Positions 9,537 through 17,539 of a DNA stretch of 64,000 nt are shown piece by piece. The notes beneath the pieces were generated by a model. It searched no databases, was not told the origin of the DNA, and saw only the letters and a list, made by a program, of their open reading frames with translations. Source of the DNA: CAZIKF01 sp964539825 (GTDB taxonomy: Bacteria; Muiribacteriota; UBA6191); contig CAZIKF010000012.1 of NCBI GenBank assembly GCA_964539825.1, positions 55,268 to 119,267 of the forward strand. Reading direction: 5' to 3'. Within the stretch, counting starts at the first letter, position 1. Each line of letters starts with the position of its first letter. Made by a program: the position numbers and the translations under genes.

Positions 9537-10816
9537 TGGACGATATTTTTTCTCTTATAGAACGGATACTTTGGTTTTTCATCGTTTTTGATGCGGTTGT
9601 TTTATCCCATCTCCTTGGCCGCCTGATTTTTGCCAAAACACTCCAGCTATCTCTCAAGAAGTTTGTATTGGGCATAGGTTCCAGCGTCCTTTGGCAAGCC
9701 AAAGTGGGCAGCGGCCAGTTTCTTATTACACGTTTTCCCCTCGGAGGTTCCATCCGATTTTTTGGAGAAAACTTAGGGGGAGAGGAAGATAAGGAACCCG
9801 TTGCTGGATTTCTACCCAGGATCTTAGCCCTGGCAGGCGGACCAGTTTTTCAGGTCTTTACCGCAATGATTCTACTGGCGTGTTCCTTTGTTTGGTATGG
9901 AGATACTTCTTTTACTATGCAGGTAGTAAATACGCATGAAGACTCGCCCGCCCGTAAGGCCGGGTTTGAACGAGGGGATGTAATCTTAAGGGTGGCGGGT
10001 GAAGAAGTTACCCGGTTTGAAATGGGGCAAGGACTAATCGCTAATCATCCTAAAGAGGAGATCCCAATACTCGTAGAGAGGAGAATTGGCTATAGAACCT
10101 TTCATGAATTGCAGGATTTGATGAAGTATCTCGATGAGAGTTACGAAGGACGCAATTACATCAGGATCTTTACAAAAGGCGAGGAAAAGCCATCAACATT
10201 TTACGCAAGGGAACCAGCACTTGAACTTCTTCAAAAGGTTGATCTCAGAGATTTGAAGGTGGAGATTTCCACCGCGCGAAAACAATTTGAAATTCTTGTG
10301 ACCCCTAATGAACTTGGCCGTATTGGAGTCGGGATTAAACCTTATTCTCTGGAAGAAAAAACGGTTTATCCCGCAACAGGTAAGGCGTTAATACTGGCGT
10401 TTGGTTATACGAAGGTTCTCTGTCAGGAGTTTTTGTTAGAAGTCTGGAATATGATTGTAAACTTTTTCCAGCTTGGGAATATGCCCCTGGAGTTAAATGT
10501 AGTTTTAGAGATAGCCAGGTTTGGACTTGATTTTTCAGAATTGAGTGGAAATGAGTTGCTCAAACTAATTTCTATGCTGAGTATTGCTGTGGGACTACTA
10601 AATCTATTCCCTCTTCCACGCTCCGCGGGTTTTCATATCCTTTCGCTTTCCTTGAGGCAAGGGGTGAATCTTTTCTCCCGAACTTTCTTTGGAAAGCAGG
10701 GGGATGTCATCGATGATGAATTCGAGAATTATCTGAAGTGGCTCTACGGCGCTGGCTTTGCCCTGATACTAATTCTATTCCTTTTTCATAGCTTTCCCGC
10801 AATCACAGGATCTTGA
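9536..10816 (+). CDS. Catalytically degenerate RseP-like site-2 protease paralogue (pseudoprotease)
   Basis: 426 residues, collinear with the intact RseP that follows: N-terminal membrane helix, PDZ, a ~70-residue insertion after a VERR motif, GRIGVGIKPY, and C-terminal helices. The zinc-site motif HELGH of the neighbour is here H25-L-L-G-R29, so both the catalytic Glu and the second His ligand are lost. The later NLIPIPGLDGG motif is here NLFPLPRSAG (356-365), so the Asp ligand is lost too. By known site-2 protease chemistry it should not cleave. It retains PDZ-like and membrane parts, so it may bind substrates or partner with RseP. No frameshift or stop was seen, and length is conserved, which argues for a kept function. 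Confidence 0.85.
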   Translation: MDDIFSLIERILWFFIVFDAVVLSHLLGRLIFAKTLQLSLKKFVLGIGSSVLWQAKVGSGQFLITRFPLGGSIRFFGENLGGEEDKEPVAGFLPRILALAGGPVFQVFTAMILLACSFVWYGDTSFTMQVVNTHEDSPARKAGFERGDVILRVAGEEVTRFEMGQGLIANHPKEEIPILVERRIGYRTFHELQDLMKYLDESYEGRNYIRIFTKGEEKPSTFYAREPALELLQKVDLRDLKVEISTARKQFEILVTPNELGRIGVGIKPYSLEEKTVYPATGKALILAFGYTKVLCQEFLLEVWNMIVNFFQLGNMPLELNVVLEIARFGLDFSELSGNELLKLISMLSIAVGLLNLFPLPRSAGFHILSLSLRQGVNLFSRTFFGKQGDVIDDEFENYLKWLYGAGFALILILFLFHSFPAITGS

Positions 10817-10854
10817 TCAGGCCGCATCTATCTGGATTCCTTCCTTGAACCTCA

Positions 10855-10883
10855 TTGGTTCTTCATGAAAATGGTTTTATGAT
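10855..10883 (+). promoter_or_regulatory. Predicted promoter upstream of rseP
   Basis: TTGGTT (10855-10860), a 17-nt spacer and TATGAT (10878-10883), giving a start near 10890, just upstream of the rseP ATG at 10905. It would let rseP be expressed separately from the degenerate paralogue. Confidence 0.45.
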
Positions 10884-10904
10884 GATAGAAACTAAGGCAT
10901 AGAG

Positions 10905-12209
10905 ATGGAAGTTCTTCTAGATTTCATATACAAGACGGTTCTGTTCCTCGTGGTTATCGGATTCGTCGCCTTTATCCATGAACTGGGACATTTTGTGGTT
11001 GCTAGACTGTGTGATGTGCGGGTGGACGCCTTCGCTATTGGAATGGGCTCTCAAAAGCTCTGGGCACGGATTGTGGGGGAAACAGAGTACTCGATTAGAA
11101 TTTTTCCCATCGGAGGATTTGTTCTTCTCGCCCAAGAAGATGGGTGGAGTGAGGAAGATGGCCGACCAGACCCTGGAGAACGCGGCTTTCAAAGAAAAAA
11201 CCTGTTGCAGAAAATTGCTATTCTTTTAGCCGGCCCCTTCATGAATATTCTGGGCACTATCGGGATACTTGGTGTTCTCTGGTTTTACTTCGGGGTTCCC
11301 GCGACAACATTGCAAGTGGTTGAGGTTGTCAAAGATTCCCCTGCGGCGATTGCAGGGTTACAGAGCCAAGATGTAATTCTAAGTATGAATGGAAGGGAAG
11401 TAAAAAAGTTTGAAGATGGGCAGAGAATTATTTCTGTCAATGCGGGTAAGAGGCTTCAGCTTAAGGTGGAGAGAAGGACCGAGTATAAAAAATTTAGTAC
11501 AATCGCTCAGCTTCTGGAATTCTTAGAGCAGGGATATCTCCCTGGAAATTTCATACGAATCTACAATTTAGAAGGGGATCTTGAGAGGATATATGATAGT
11601 GCCGATGCGGCTAAAAAATACCTTGGTTCCTCTTCTCTCAAAGAGCTTAAGGTGGATTGCTCCACCAGCTTCAGTACTGTAGAAATCTCTGTTATTCCAG
11701 ATAACACAGGTAGAATTGGGATACATATACGCCCTTACCGCATCGGAGACGAGCTCATCACCCTGCCCTTTGTTAAATCTTTTACCAAGGCGGTGGATTC
11801 TACCCTGTACATGACTCAGGCATTTTTTGTTCAGATATCAAAAATCTTTATCCATCTCATCCAGAAATTTCAGCCGCCCAAGGAAATTGGTGGTCCGGTG
11901 GCAATTGCCTATGCTATCTCCCAGGGAGCGGAGCAGGGTGCTTATAGCTTTCTTTGGTTATCAGCCCAAATTTGTCTTTCCATCGGAGTGTTTAACCTGA
12001 TTCCCATACCCGGTCTTGATGGGGGCAGAATTTTTGTAATTTTACTAAAAGAATTGATAAACAAAGTTTCTCGAGGAATTTTTGGAAGGACAAAGGATAC
12101 CTTTGATGAAGTGGTTGAAGGTTATATCAATATCTTTGGAGTCTTGTGTGTGCTCTCCCTCATTATACTGGTCACTTACAAGGATATTCATGATTTGATG
12201 GGTGGTTAA
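10905..12209 (+). CDS. rseP: RIP metalloprotease RseP (site-2 protease)
   Basis: 434 residues. Intramembrane zinc protease that cleaves anti-sigma factors and remnant signal peptides. The active site is intact: FIHELGH (H25, E26, H29) in the first helix and FNLIPIPGLDGG (D372) near the C-terminus. One PDZ domain (VVEVVKDSPAAIAGLQSQDV) is split from the GRIGIHIRP strand by an insertion of about 70 residues beginning LKVERRTEYKKF, also present in the paralogue upstream, so the two arose by duplication. No anti-sigma factor gene is nearby. About 90 nt separate it from the pseudoprotease gene. Confidence 0.93.
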   Translation: MEVLLDFIYKTVLFLVVIGFVAFIHELGHFVVARLCDVRVDAFAIGMGSQKLWARIVGETEYSIRIFPIGGFVLLAQEDGWSEEDGRPDPGERGFQRKNLLQKIAILLAGPFMNILGTIGILGVLWFYFGVPATTLQVVEVVKDSPAAIAGLQSQDVILSMNGREVKKFEDGQRIISVNAGKRLQLKVERRTEYKKFSTIAQLLEFLEQGYLPGNFIRIYNLEGDLERIYDSADAAKKYLGSSSLKELKVDCSTSFSTVEISVIPDNTGRIGIHIRPYRIGDELITLPFVKSFTKAVDSTLYMTQAFFVQISKIFIHLIQKFQPPKEIGGPVAIAYAISQGAEQGAYSFLWLSAQICLSIGVFNLIPIPGLDGGRIFVILLKELINKVSRGIFGRTKDTFDEVVEGYINIFGVLCVLSLIILVTYKDIHDLMGG

Positions 12210-12253
12210 TCTGATGGTCTGGTTACAAATTTCTGGAGTTCCACCTACTCCTT

Positions 12254-12274
12254 CATTTACACTTTTAGTAAATG
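12254..12274. repeat. Inverted repeat between rseP and the SpoIID-like gene
   Basis: CATTTAC, a 7-nt loop, GTAAATG: a perfect 7-bp dyad without a following T tract. It may be a weak terminator or an operator for the next gene. Confidence 0.25.
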
Positions 12275-12332
12275 GGTCGAATTAAACTATTAATTCTAAT
12301 ACCAGGAGGCGGAGACTAATTTCTTTCGAAGC

Positions 12333-13562
12333 ATGACAAAAGTGCCTACTTATCGAAGTATTTTGTTTTCATTTCTTATCACCGCCTACGGCACCCTGGG
12401 TATTGCTGAAGACCTTGCCCCGCCGATCCTTTCCGTAGGCATTCAGGTAGGAATTAAATCTGCTTCGGTAAGCGCCCAGCACGGATTTCAAGTATTCGAT
12501 CTGACCACTTCCAGAAAGCTTCTTTTCACTCGCTGGAATAGTACCTCACTAAAGTTTCAGATTACCTCCCGTGGATTCGGATTTTTAAAGAACACGAACC
12601 TACGAACCGTGGAGATTAAACCGTTTCGGGAAGGACTGGTTTATCTCAATGGGAAGGGGTACCGCGGTAAGTTCACACTTTTTGAAGATCGTTTTGGCAA
12701 AATCACCGTGGTTAATCTGGTGGATTTGGAATCCTATCTTTACGGCGTTATCAAATCGGAGATGTTGATTAATTCTCCCCTGGAGGCTCTGAAGGCGCAG
12801 GCAGTCGTGGCTCGAACCTATGCCATCAAGAATCAAAAAAAGTTTCAGACAGAATTGGGATTTGGATTAACAGACGATGTTCGTTCCCAGGTATACAATG
12901 GCATCGAAGATGAACATCCCATTGCTAGAAAGGTAGTGAAATTGACCCGTGGGAGGATCGCCATTCATGACGACACCCCAATCTCGGCTTTTTACCATTC
13001 TTCGTGTGGAGGAAGCACGCTCAATTCCAAGGACTGGCACGGTAAATCAATTCCCTACCTTCTCTCGAAGCCTTGTCCCTATTGTGAAGTCTATAAAGAT
13101 TATGGTTGGAAAGTGGAATTTCCCTATTCCAAGATCAAGAATCAATTAAGGGTGCGAGGGCATAAGATTGCTGTAATTGAAGGGATTAAAGCCAGAACCA
13201 GACCTGATGGGCGTTTGTCAGGGGTGGAAATTCATCATTCCTCCGGAACGATAAAATTGACGGGTACAAAGTTTAGACAATTAATGGGTGCGAATGTAGT
13301 TCGAAGCACTATGGTGGCCACGGAAGACGTAAACCTTGCTTCCAATTCAAAGGCATCTGATCAAGCGGAAATGGCCATTCTTTCTATCATTTATGGACAA
13401 ATGCAGAAGTACCGTTCCGTAGTTTTTAAGGGAACTGGATTCGGACATGGAGTAGGTTTGTGTCAATGGGGAGCTAAAGGATTGGCACTAAAGGGTTTCA
13501 ACTTTGAGAAAATCCTGAAATACTATTATTCAGGAGTGGCCATAAAAAAACTATATGACTAA
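12333..13562 (+). CDS. SpoIID/LytB-domain protein (probable lytic transglycosylase)
   Basis: 409 residues with an N-terminal signal-like hydrophobic segment ending near GIAED. The SpoIID domain is clear: LESYLYGVIKSEM with E143 at the position of the catalytic Glu, the LEALKAQAVVARTYA helix, FYHSSCGGST (metal-ligand region of the family) and GFGHGVGLCQWGA near the end. Members cleave denuded glycan strands; in non-sporulating bacteria the SpoIID domain is often secreted and acts in wall remodelling or septation. The start is uncertain: a strong AGGAGG lies 24 nt before the ATG, too far for normal use. It sits immediately before the pilus cluster, where wall opening could help assembly (inference). 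Confidence 0.85.
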   Translation: MTKVPTYRSILFSFLITAYGTLGIAEDLAPPILSVGIQVGIKSASVSAQHGFQVFDLTTSRKLLFTRWNSTSLKFQITSRGFGFLKNTNLRTVEIKPFREGLVYLNGKGYRGKFTLFEDRFGKITVVNLVDLESYLYGVIKSEMLINSPLEALKAQAVVARTYAIKNQKKFQTELGFGLTDDVRSQVYNGIEDEHPIARKVVKLTRGRIAIHDDTPISAFYHSSCGGSTLNSKDWHGKSIPYLLSKPCPYCEVYKDYGWKVEFPYSKIKNQLRVRGHKIAVIEGIKARTRPDGRLSGVEIHHSSGTIKLTGTKFRQLMGANVVRSTMVATEDVNLASNSKASDQAEMAILSIIYGQMQKYRSVVFKGTGFGHGVGLCQWGAKGLALKGFNFEKILKYYYSGVAIKKLYD

Positions 13563-13579
13563 TGGATTGATCCCTGTTC

Positions 13580-13608
13580 TTGTCCATACAAATTCTCATC
13601 CCTATAGT
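13580..13608 (+). promoter_or_regulatory. Predicted promoter of the pilMNO operon
   Basis: TTGTCC (13580-13585), a 17-nt spacer and TATAGT (13603-13608). Transcription would begin near 13615, leaving a ~75-nt leader before pilM. Confidence 0.5.
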
Positions 13609-13690
13609 TAAATTTGTTAATGCCCACCCCATATGTGACGATACAAGGGTGAAGAAAACCCGATAACCCGGTTACCCGAAAAGGCGGGCT

Positions 13691-14848
13691 ATGTTTCGAC
13701 TTGGACCCCCAAAGTATTCGCTAGGCATTGATATTGGTTCTAGCTCCCTGAAATTCATACAGTTGCGTAAGACCAAACAGGGTATCACTATCGTTGGTCA
13801 TGGCATCGAGCGTTATCCACCTGGTGTGTTTCAGGATGGCACTCTTCAGGATCCTAGCGCTGTAGTTCAGACTATCAAGAATTTGAAAAAGGAACATAAC
13901 CTGAAAACGGATCAAGTCTTTGGCTGCATTACTTCTCAAAATACGATTCTGCGTTTTTTATCCCTGCCTGATATGGGAGATGAAGAGCTCAAACATGCCA
14001 TCGATGGAGAGGCGGAACAATATGTTCCTTATCCTTTGGAGACCGTAAATATTCATTTCTCCAAATTGGCCAGAGTTGAACAGGAGGGAATGGGACGGAT
14101 CTTGAGTCTTCTAGCTGTGGCTCAAAAAGAACATGTTGAGAGCTTGATGAGTATCTTTCGCTCCGTGGGGATGAAGAATATTGATGCACTCGATGTGGAT
14201 GCTCTTTGTCTGATCAATGCTTTAGACGAGTATCTTAGTAGGGGGGCTTCTTTTGAAGAAGCCGCTGAATCTGAGGGAGGGGACGATGAAGCCGCGGCAG
14301 AGCCCAAAGTTGAAACCATGAATGAAGATGAGGTCACTGCGATCCTGTGCATTGGGGCTCGATCCACCATCATTAATGTACTTAAGGGCAACATTCTGCG
14401 ATTTTCCCGTAACATCAAAGAATCGGGAAACAGTATCACGGATGTGATTCGGAGTATCTACAAGGTTTCCATGGAAGAAGCGGAAGAAATCAAACTTGAA
14501 AAGTCTCACCAGGCCATGGAAGGGGATGAGGATCAGGAGTTTGCCGACGTGGTTCAGACCACAGTGGAAGAAATAGCCGGGGAAATACGAAGATCTTTTG
14601 ACTACTACAAGGCTCAGCATCGTGAGCAGCAAATTCATAGAGTGGTACTCACAGGCGGAACTGCAAAACTTAAAGATATTAATGTACTACTTCATAATGA
14701 ACTTGGAGTAGATGTGGAAATTGCGGACCCTTCCTATGGCTTGTTAAGAGATATGGACGCTGAAGAGTTATTCGAGGAAAACCTGCAGGAGTACACGGTC
14801 GCCATTGGACTTGCCCTTAGAGGCTGGGACGAGGAAGAGCAAAAATGA
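13691..14848 (+). CDS. pilM: Type IV pilus assembly protein PilM
   Basis: 385 residues, actin-like ATPase fold. YSLGIDIGSSSLKFIQL is the phosphate-1 segment and VVLTGGTAKLKDI the C-terminal nucleotide loop. PilM is cytosolic and binds the PilN N-terminus on the inner face of the membrane, linking the motor to the alignment complex. An acidic, low-complexity insert (about residues 185-215, rich in E/D/A) is not typical and may be a loop. An AAGGCGGG-type site precedes the ATG. It overlaps pilN by 4 bp. Confidence 0.93.
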   Translation: MFRLGPPKYSLGIDIGSSSLKFIQLRKTKQGITIVGHGIERYPPGVFQDGTLQDPSAVVQTIKNLKKEHNLKTDQVFGCITSQNTILRFLSLPDMGDEELKHAIDGEAEQYVPYPLETVNIHFSKLARVEQEGMGRILSLLAVAQKEHVESLMSIFRSVGMKNIDALDVDALCLINALDEYLSRGASFEEAAESEGGDDEAAAEPKVETMNEDEVTAILCIGARSTIINVLKGNILRFSRNIKESGNSITDVIRSIYKVSMEEAEEIKLEKSHQAMEGDEDQEFADVVQTTVEEIAGEIRRSFDYYKAQHREQQIHRVVLTGGTAKLKDINVLLHNELGVDVEIADPSYGLLRDMDAEELFEENLQEYTVAIGLALRGWDEEEQK

Positions 14849-15462
14849 GTAAAATTCGGATTAATCTTCTATCCGAAAAGAAGAAAAAGTCTATTCCTAT
14901 ACCCGTCGGAGGTATTGTTATGGCTCTGTGGGTAATCCTCAATGGAGCTGGTCTTTATTATGGAACCGTCTGGGTTGAAGAGGAGAAGGAGACATATAGA
15001 GAGCAAAAGGGAATCGACCGCCTGGAAATGCAGGTACGTAAGCTCTCAGGCGATTTTAAACGCAAGAAGCAAATGGAGCAGGAACTCAATAGTGTGGAAG
15101 CGGCTCTCTCAGACTACCAGGGAATCCTTTCCAAGAGAATGGGATCCTGGACAAAGATTCTCCATAGATTCGAAGAGTTCCTTGCCAGGTCTAAGTCTGT
15201 TTGGGTTACACAGTTAAGAATTGATGAAGATGGACAGGTGCAGCTCAACGGAGTTTCGATGGAGGCTCTGACCAAACAAAAAGATCCAACTGGGAAGAGT
15301 ATTTCACTAACGACTAAAGGAATAACCGATCTGGTCAATATCTTAAGGCGGGAAACAGATTTTGTTAGAGGGGTTTCCCTTTCACAGATTACAAATGATG
15401 TGCAGGATAAAAAACCTGTAGCCAAGTTTGATTTGACCTTTGTGATCGACAAAAATATTTAA
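14845..15462 (+). CDS. pilN: Type IV pilus assembly protein PilN
   Basis: 205 residues. The N-terminal IRINLL motif is the PilM-binding signature; one membrane helix (about residues 20-40) and a coiled coil (50-95) precede a ferredoxin-like periplasmic domain. PilN dimerises with PilO to form the inner-membrane alignment complex. It starts inside the pilM stop (ATGA) and ends 19 nt before pilO. Confidence 0.9.
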   Translation: MSKIRINLLSEKKKKSIPIPVGGIVMALWVILNGAGLYYGTVWVEEEKETYREQKGIDRLEMQVRKLSGDFKRKKQMEQELNSVEAALSDYQGILSKRMGSWTKILHRFEEFLARSKSVWVTQLRIDEDGQVQLNGVSMEALTKQKDPTGKSISLTTKGITDLVNILRRETDFVRGVSLSQITNDVQDKKPVAKFDLTFVIDKNI

Positions 15463-15481
15463 ATTTAGACGGGAACAAAAA

Positions 15482-16159
15482 ATGCTTGTACGATTTTTAG
15501 GTTATGTTGTCGGAATGATTGTGGTGAGTGCCGTCACCATTGCCTTTTGGATCTTCCAATATCACCAACCTCTACAAGCTGAGAAACGTCAGATTGATAG
15601 TAAGCATGCCGAACTATTAGCAAAGCAGCGCAAGGGTAGAAGACTCAAAGAAGATATTTCCAGACTTCAGCAAGATATTCGCAAAAAGAAGGCTGAAATC
15701 GTTACTCTACTAAAGGAAAAAACAAAGAATCGCGACGTAGGTAAGTTCATTAATGATGTGGAAAGAGAAGCCAAAAATTCAGGAATTTCCCTTCGCAGTA
15801 TCCGCATTCAGCCAAAGTCTCAGCGTCAGAGGTTCATAGAGATTCCGATGGAGTTTGGACTGGAAGGGACTTATTTCGAACTTTACGATTTCTTTAGACG
15901 TTTAGAGAACCTGCAGATGCTCAACTTGACGCAGTCAGCATTGAATATGTCTGGGGGAGGAACCGGCAGAGGCGCTAAAATTAAAAATTTGGAAAATAAG
16001 ATCGATAAGACAAAAAAATTAACGGATCTTCAGGGCAAGGATGTCAAGATCAAGAATATTGATAAGAACACCGAGTTTCCAAAACTTAGAATTAATCTCA
16101 ACGGTGGTCGAATCATTATTATCGACAAGTCCCATATAGCCCGTTTTGAAGACGCTTAG
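15482..16159 (+). CDS. pilO: Type IV pilus assembly protein PilO
   Basis: 225 residues: one N-terminal membrane helix, a basic coiled coil (about 35-85) and a periplasmic domain with GLEGTYFELYDFFRRLENL, the usual PilO core. A Gly/Lys-rich linker (about 160-195) interrupts the C-terminal fold and is longer than in model PilO proteins. It pairs with PilN. The following PilP-like gene has its own predicted promoter. Confidence 0.9.
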   Translation: MLVRFLGYVVGMIVVSAVTIAFWIFQYHQPLQAEKRQIDSKHAELLAKQRKGRRLKEDISRLQQDIRKKKAEIVTLLKEKTKNRDVGKFINDVEREAKNSGISLRSIRIQPKSQRQRFIEIPMEFGLEGTYFELYDFFRRLENLQMLNLTQSALNMSGGGTGRGAKIKNLENKIDKTKKLTDLQGKDVKIKNIDKNTEFPKLRINLNGGRIIIIDKSHIARFEDA

Positions 16160-16171
16160 GTTCGCGTTCTC

Positions 16172-16199
16172 TTGACAAATGAAGCAAATATCAAAGACT
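16172..16199 (+). promoter_or_regulatory. Possible promoter of the first PilP-like gene
   Basis: TTGACA (16172-16177) with AAGACT 16 nt later (16194-16199). The -35 is perfect and the -10 poor. The same TTGACA/AAGACT pair occurs before the paralogous gene downstream, which supports both as related promoters. Confidence 0.35.
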
Positions 16200-16219
16200 A
16201 AAGTAAGAAGGAGAAAATT

Positions 16220-16600
16220 ATGGGCAAGATCACGATGATAAGTATTCTGGCGGCTTGTCTGCAGTTTGGATGCCTTGAAGCTGAGGTCCTACACGTAAAA
16301 CCCTTCCATGACTTTTTTCGCAAGCTAATTGAAAAACCTGCTCCTCCCCCCCGACAGAGACCGAGGACGAGGGTAGCGGCCAAAGCACCCAAGAAGGTAA
16401 TTCCTCCACTACAAGTGGATATTTTGGGAATTTCCGGCGAAGAGGGAGCGCGCGTGGCTATCGTTAATTATAAAGGTCAGCAGATGCTCATTGAGGAGGG
16501 CGACGAGAAAAAGGATGAATTCAAAGTCCTTAGAATCGATGAAGGAAAGATCACCTTCCTCCATATCCGTGCAGGAAAGCGACAAGAAGTTAATTTTTAG
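16220..16600 (+). CDS. PilP/GspC-like pilus protein, copy 1
   Basis: 126 residues. The N-terminus is a signal-like segment; then VKPFHDFFRKLIEKP, a Pro/Arg-rich linker (about 38-57), and a C-terminal beta domain IPPLQVDILGISGEEGARVA...MLIEEGDE...EVNF resembling the homology region of PilP and GspC. In T4P systems PilP bridges PilN/PilO to the secretin PilQ. It is shorter than typical PilP (~170) and no clear lipobox was found. An AAGGAG site is 6 nt before the ATG. A near-identically built copy lies at 16910. A long hairpin element starts one base after its stop. Confidence 0.75.
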   Translation: MGKITMISILAACLQFGCLEAEVLHVKPFHDFFRKLIEKPAPPPRQRPRTRVAAKAPKKVIPPLQVDILGISGEEGARVAIVNYKGQQMLIEEGDEKKDEFKVLRIDEGKITFLHIRAGKRQEVNF

Positions 16601-16601
16601 T

Positions 16602-16763
16602 GTGCCGAACACTAAAAATTTAGTATGCCCTTGAAGCTCCATCAATGGCACCTGAAAGCGGATCACTCCTAGAACGATGCGACGCATCGCCCGTCGTCGC
16701 GATTCACTCCCATGCACCACTGCTGAAACTTCAAGCCCACACTAAATCTTCAGTGCTCGACAC
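16602..16763. repeat. Long palindromic element E1 (63-bp stem, 36-nt loop)
   Basis: Bases 16602-16664 pair without gaps with 16701-16763. By hand count 45 positions are Watson-Crick, 13 would be G-U only in minus-strand RNA, 1 would be G-U only in plus-strand RNA, and 4 are mismatches. The loop 16665-16700 (including GAACGATGCGACGCATCGCC) is 33/36 identical to that of the element at 61378-61542. It begins one base after the TAG of the first PilP-like gene. A T5 run follows at 16773-16777, and the terminal CTCGAYACACGGGT recurs ~40 bp downstream, before a T9 run. Confidence 0.85.
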
Positions 16764-16861
16764 ACGGGTGAATTTTTGTTTTAGATCCTCGATACACGGG
16801 TTCTTTTGGTTTTTTTTTGCGGCGGTGTTGATTTGGGTGGAGAACTAACTCTTGGATTTCC

Positions 16862-16890
16862 TTGACACTTTTTGTTTCTGTTCTAAGACT
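16862..16890 (+). promoter_or_regulatory. Possible promoter of the second PilP-like gene
   Basis: TTGACA (16862-16867), a 17-nt spacer and AAGACT (16885-16890), mirroring the elements before the first copy. The TTG of this -35 would be an alternative start codon, which argues against starting the gene there. Confidence 0.4.
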
Positions 16891-16909
16891 TAGTTGTGGG
16901 GGTATTCTT

Positions 16910-17287
16910 ATGATTCGTGCTTCTTTTTTCCTTTTTGTACTTTCTTTTTCATTGTCCTCTCATGCTTTTGCGGAAGCGGATGTAAAACCGTTTCAGGACT
17001 TTTTCCGTAAGAAACTGGAAAAGCCCAAGCCTGTAGTTTCAGTTCAGGCGGTTAAGAGGCCTCCTATTAGTGAACCTACTCGTGCTATTCCTCCCTTGCA
17101 GGTTGGTCTTCTTGGTATTGCTGGAGAGGAAGGCGCTCATGTTGCGATCATTTCCTACAAGGGGAAGCAATTGCTCCTTGAGGAGGGAGATGAAGTGAGG
17201 GGTGAGTTTAAAGTCATTCGTATCCATGAGGATAAAATCACTTTTTTCCATATCAAAGCCAATACGCGCCAAGAAGTGCTTTTCTAG
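16910..17287 (+). CDS. PilP/GspC-like pilus protein, copy 2
   Basis: 125 residues with a clear signal peptide (MIRASFFLFVLSFSLSSHAF, cleavage near AFAEA), then VKPFQDFFRKKLEKP, a Pro-rich linker and the IPPLQVGLLGIAGEEGAHVAI beta domain ending QEVLF. It aligns from end to end with the gene at 16220, so the two are a tandem duplication. Predicted to bridge the PilNO complex and secretin. The ATG at 16910 was chosen over the TTG at 16862 because of the signal peptide, a GGGGG site 8 nt upstream and the -35 box at the TTG. A terminator follows. Confidence 0.75.
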   Translation: MIRASFFLFVLSFSLSSHAFAEADVKPFQDFFRKKLEKPKPVVSVQAVKRPPISEPTRAIPPLQVGLLGIAGEEGAHVAIISYKGKQLLLEEGDEVRGEFKVIRIHEDKITFFHIKANTRQEVLF

Positions 17288-17345
17288 GAACTTACGTACT
17301 TCACTCTCAGTCTGGACATTCTAGAAACCTGTCCCCGATGTTAGA

Positions 17346-17388
17346 AAAAACTCGTCATCCCATGGCTTGACCACGGGATCGAGTTTTT
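17346..17388 (+). terminator. Terminator built around a REP-like palindrome
   Basis: AAAAACTCG (17346-17354) pairs with CGAGTTTTT (17380-17388). Nested inside is ATCCCATGG-CTTGA-CCACGGGAT (17357-17379), one mismatch short of perfect. The T5 at the end fits intrinsic termination after the second PilP-like gene. The inner palindrome belongs to the CTTGA-loop repeat family also found at 48383-48440 and 60575-60747. Confidence 0.6.
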
Positions 17389-17539
17389 CCGACCTTTTGG
17401 CGGGACCTACCTTCCACCCATTCCCCAATTTTGGCAGCTACATTCCTGACCTTCAGGAATCACCTTTCATTCACAAAAGCGTTAGAACCTACCCTTGTTT
17501 TGTCGAAGATAGTTTGAAGTGTATAAAGGAGCATTCCCT

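Noticed and set aside
16862..16909. TTG start for the second PilP-like gene
   Set aside because: The TTG is part of a TTGACA box, and the signal peptide begins at the ATG at 16910.
17500..17527. TTGTCG-16-TATAAA promoter for pilQ
   Set aside because: The -10 overlaps the AAAGGAG ribosome-binding site, so a transcript from it would lack the site.
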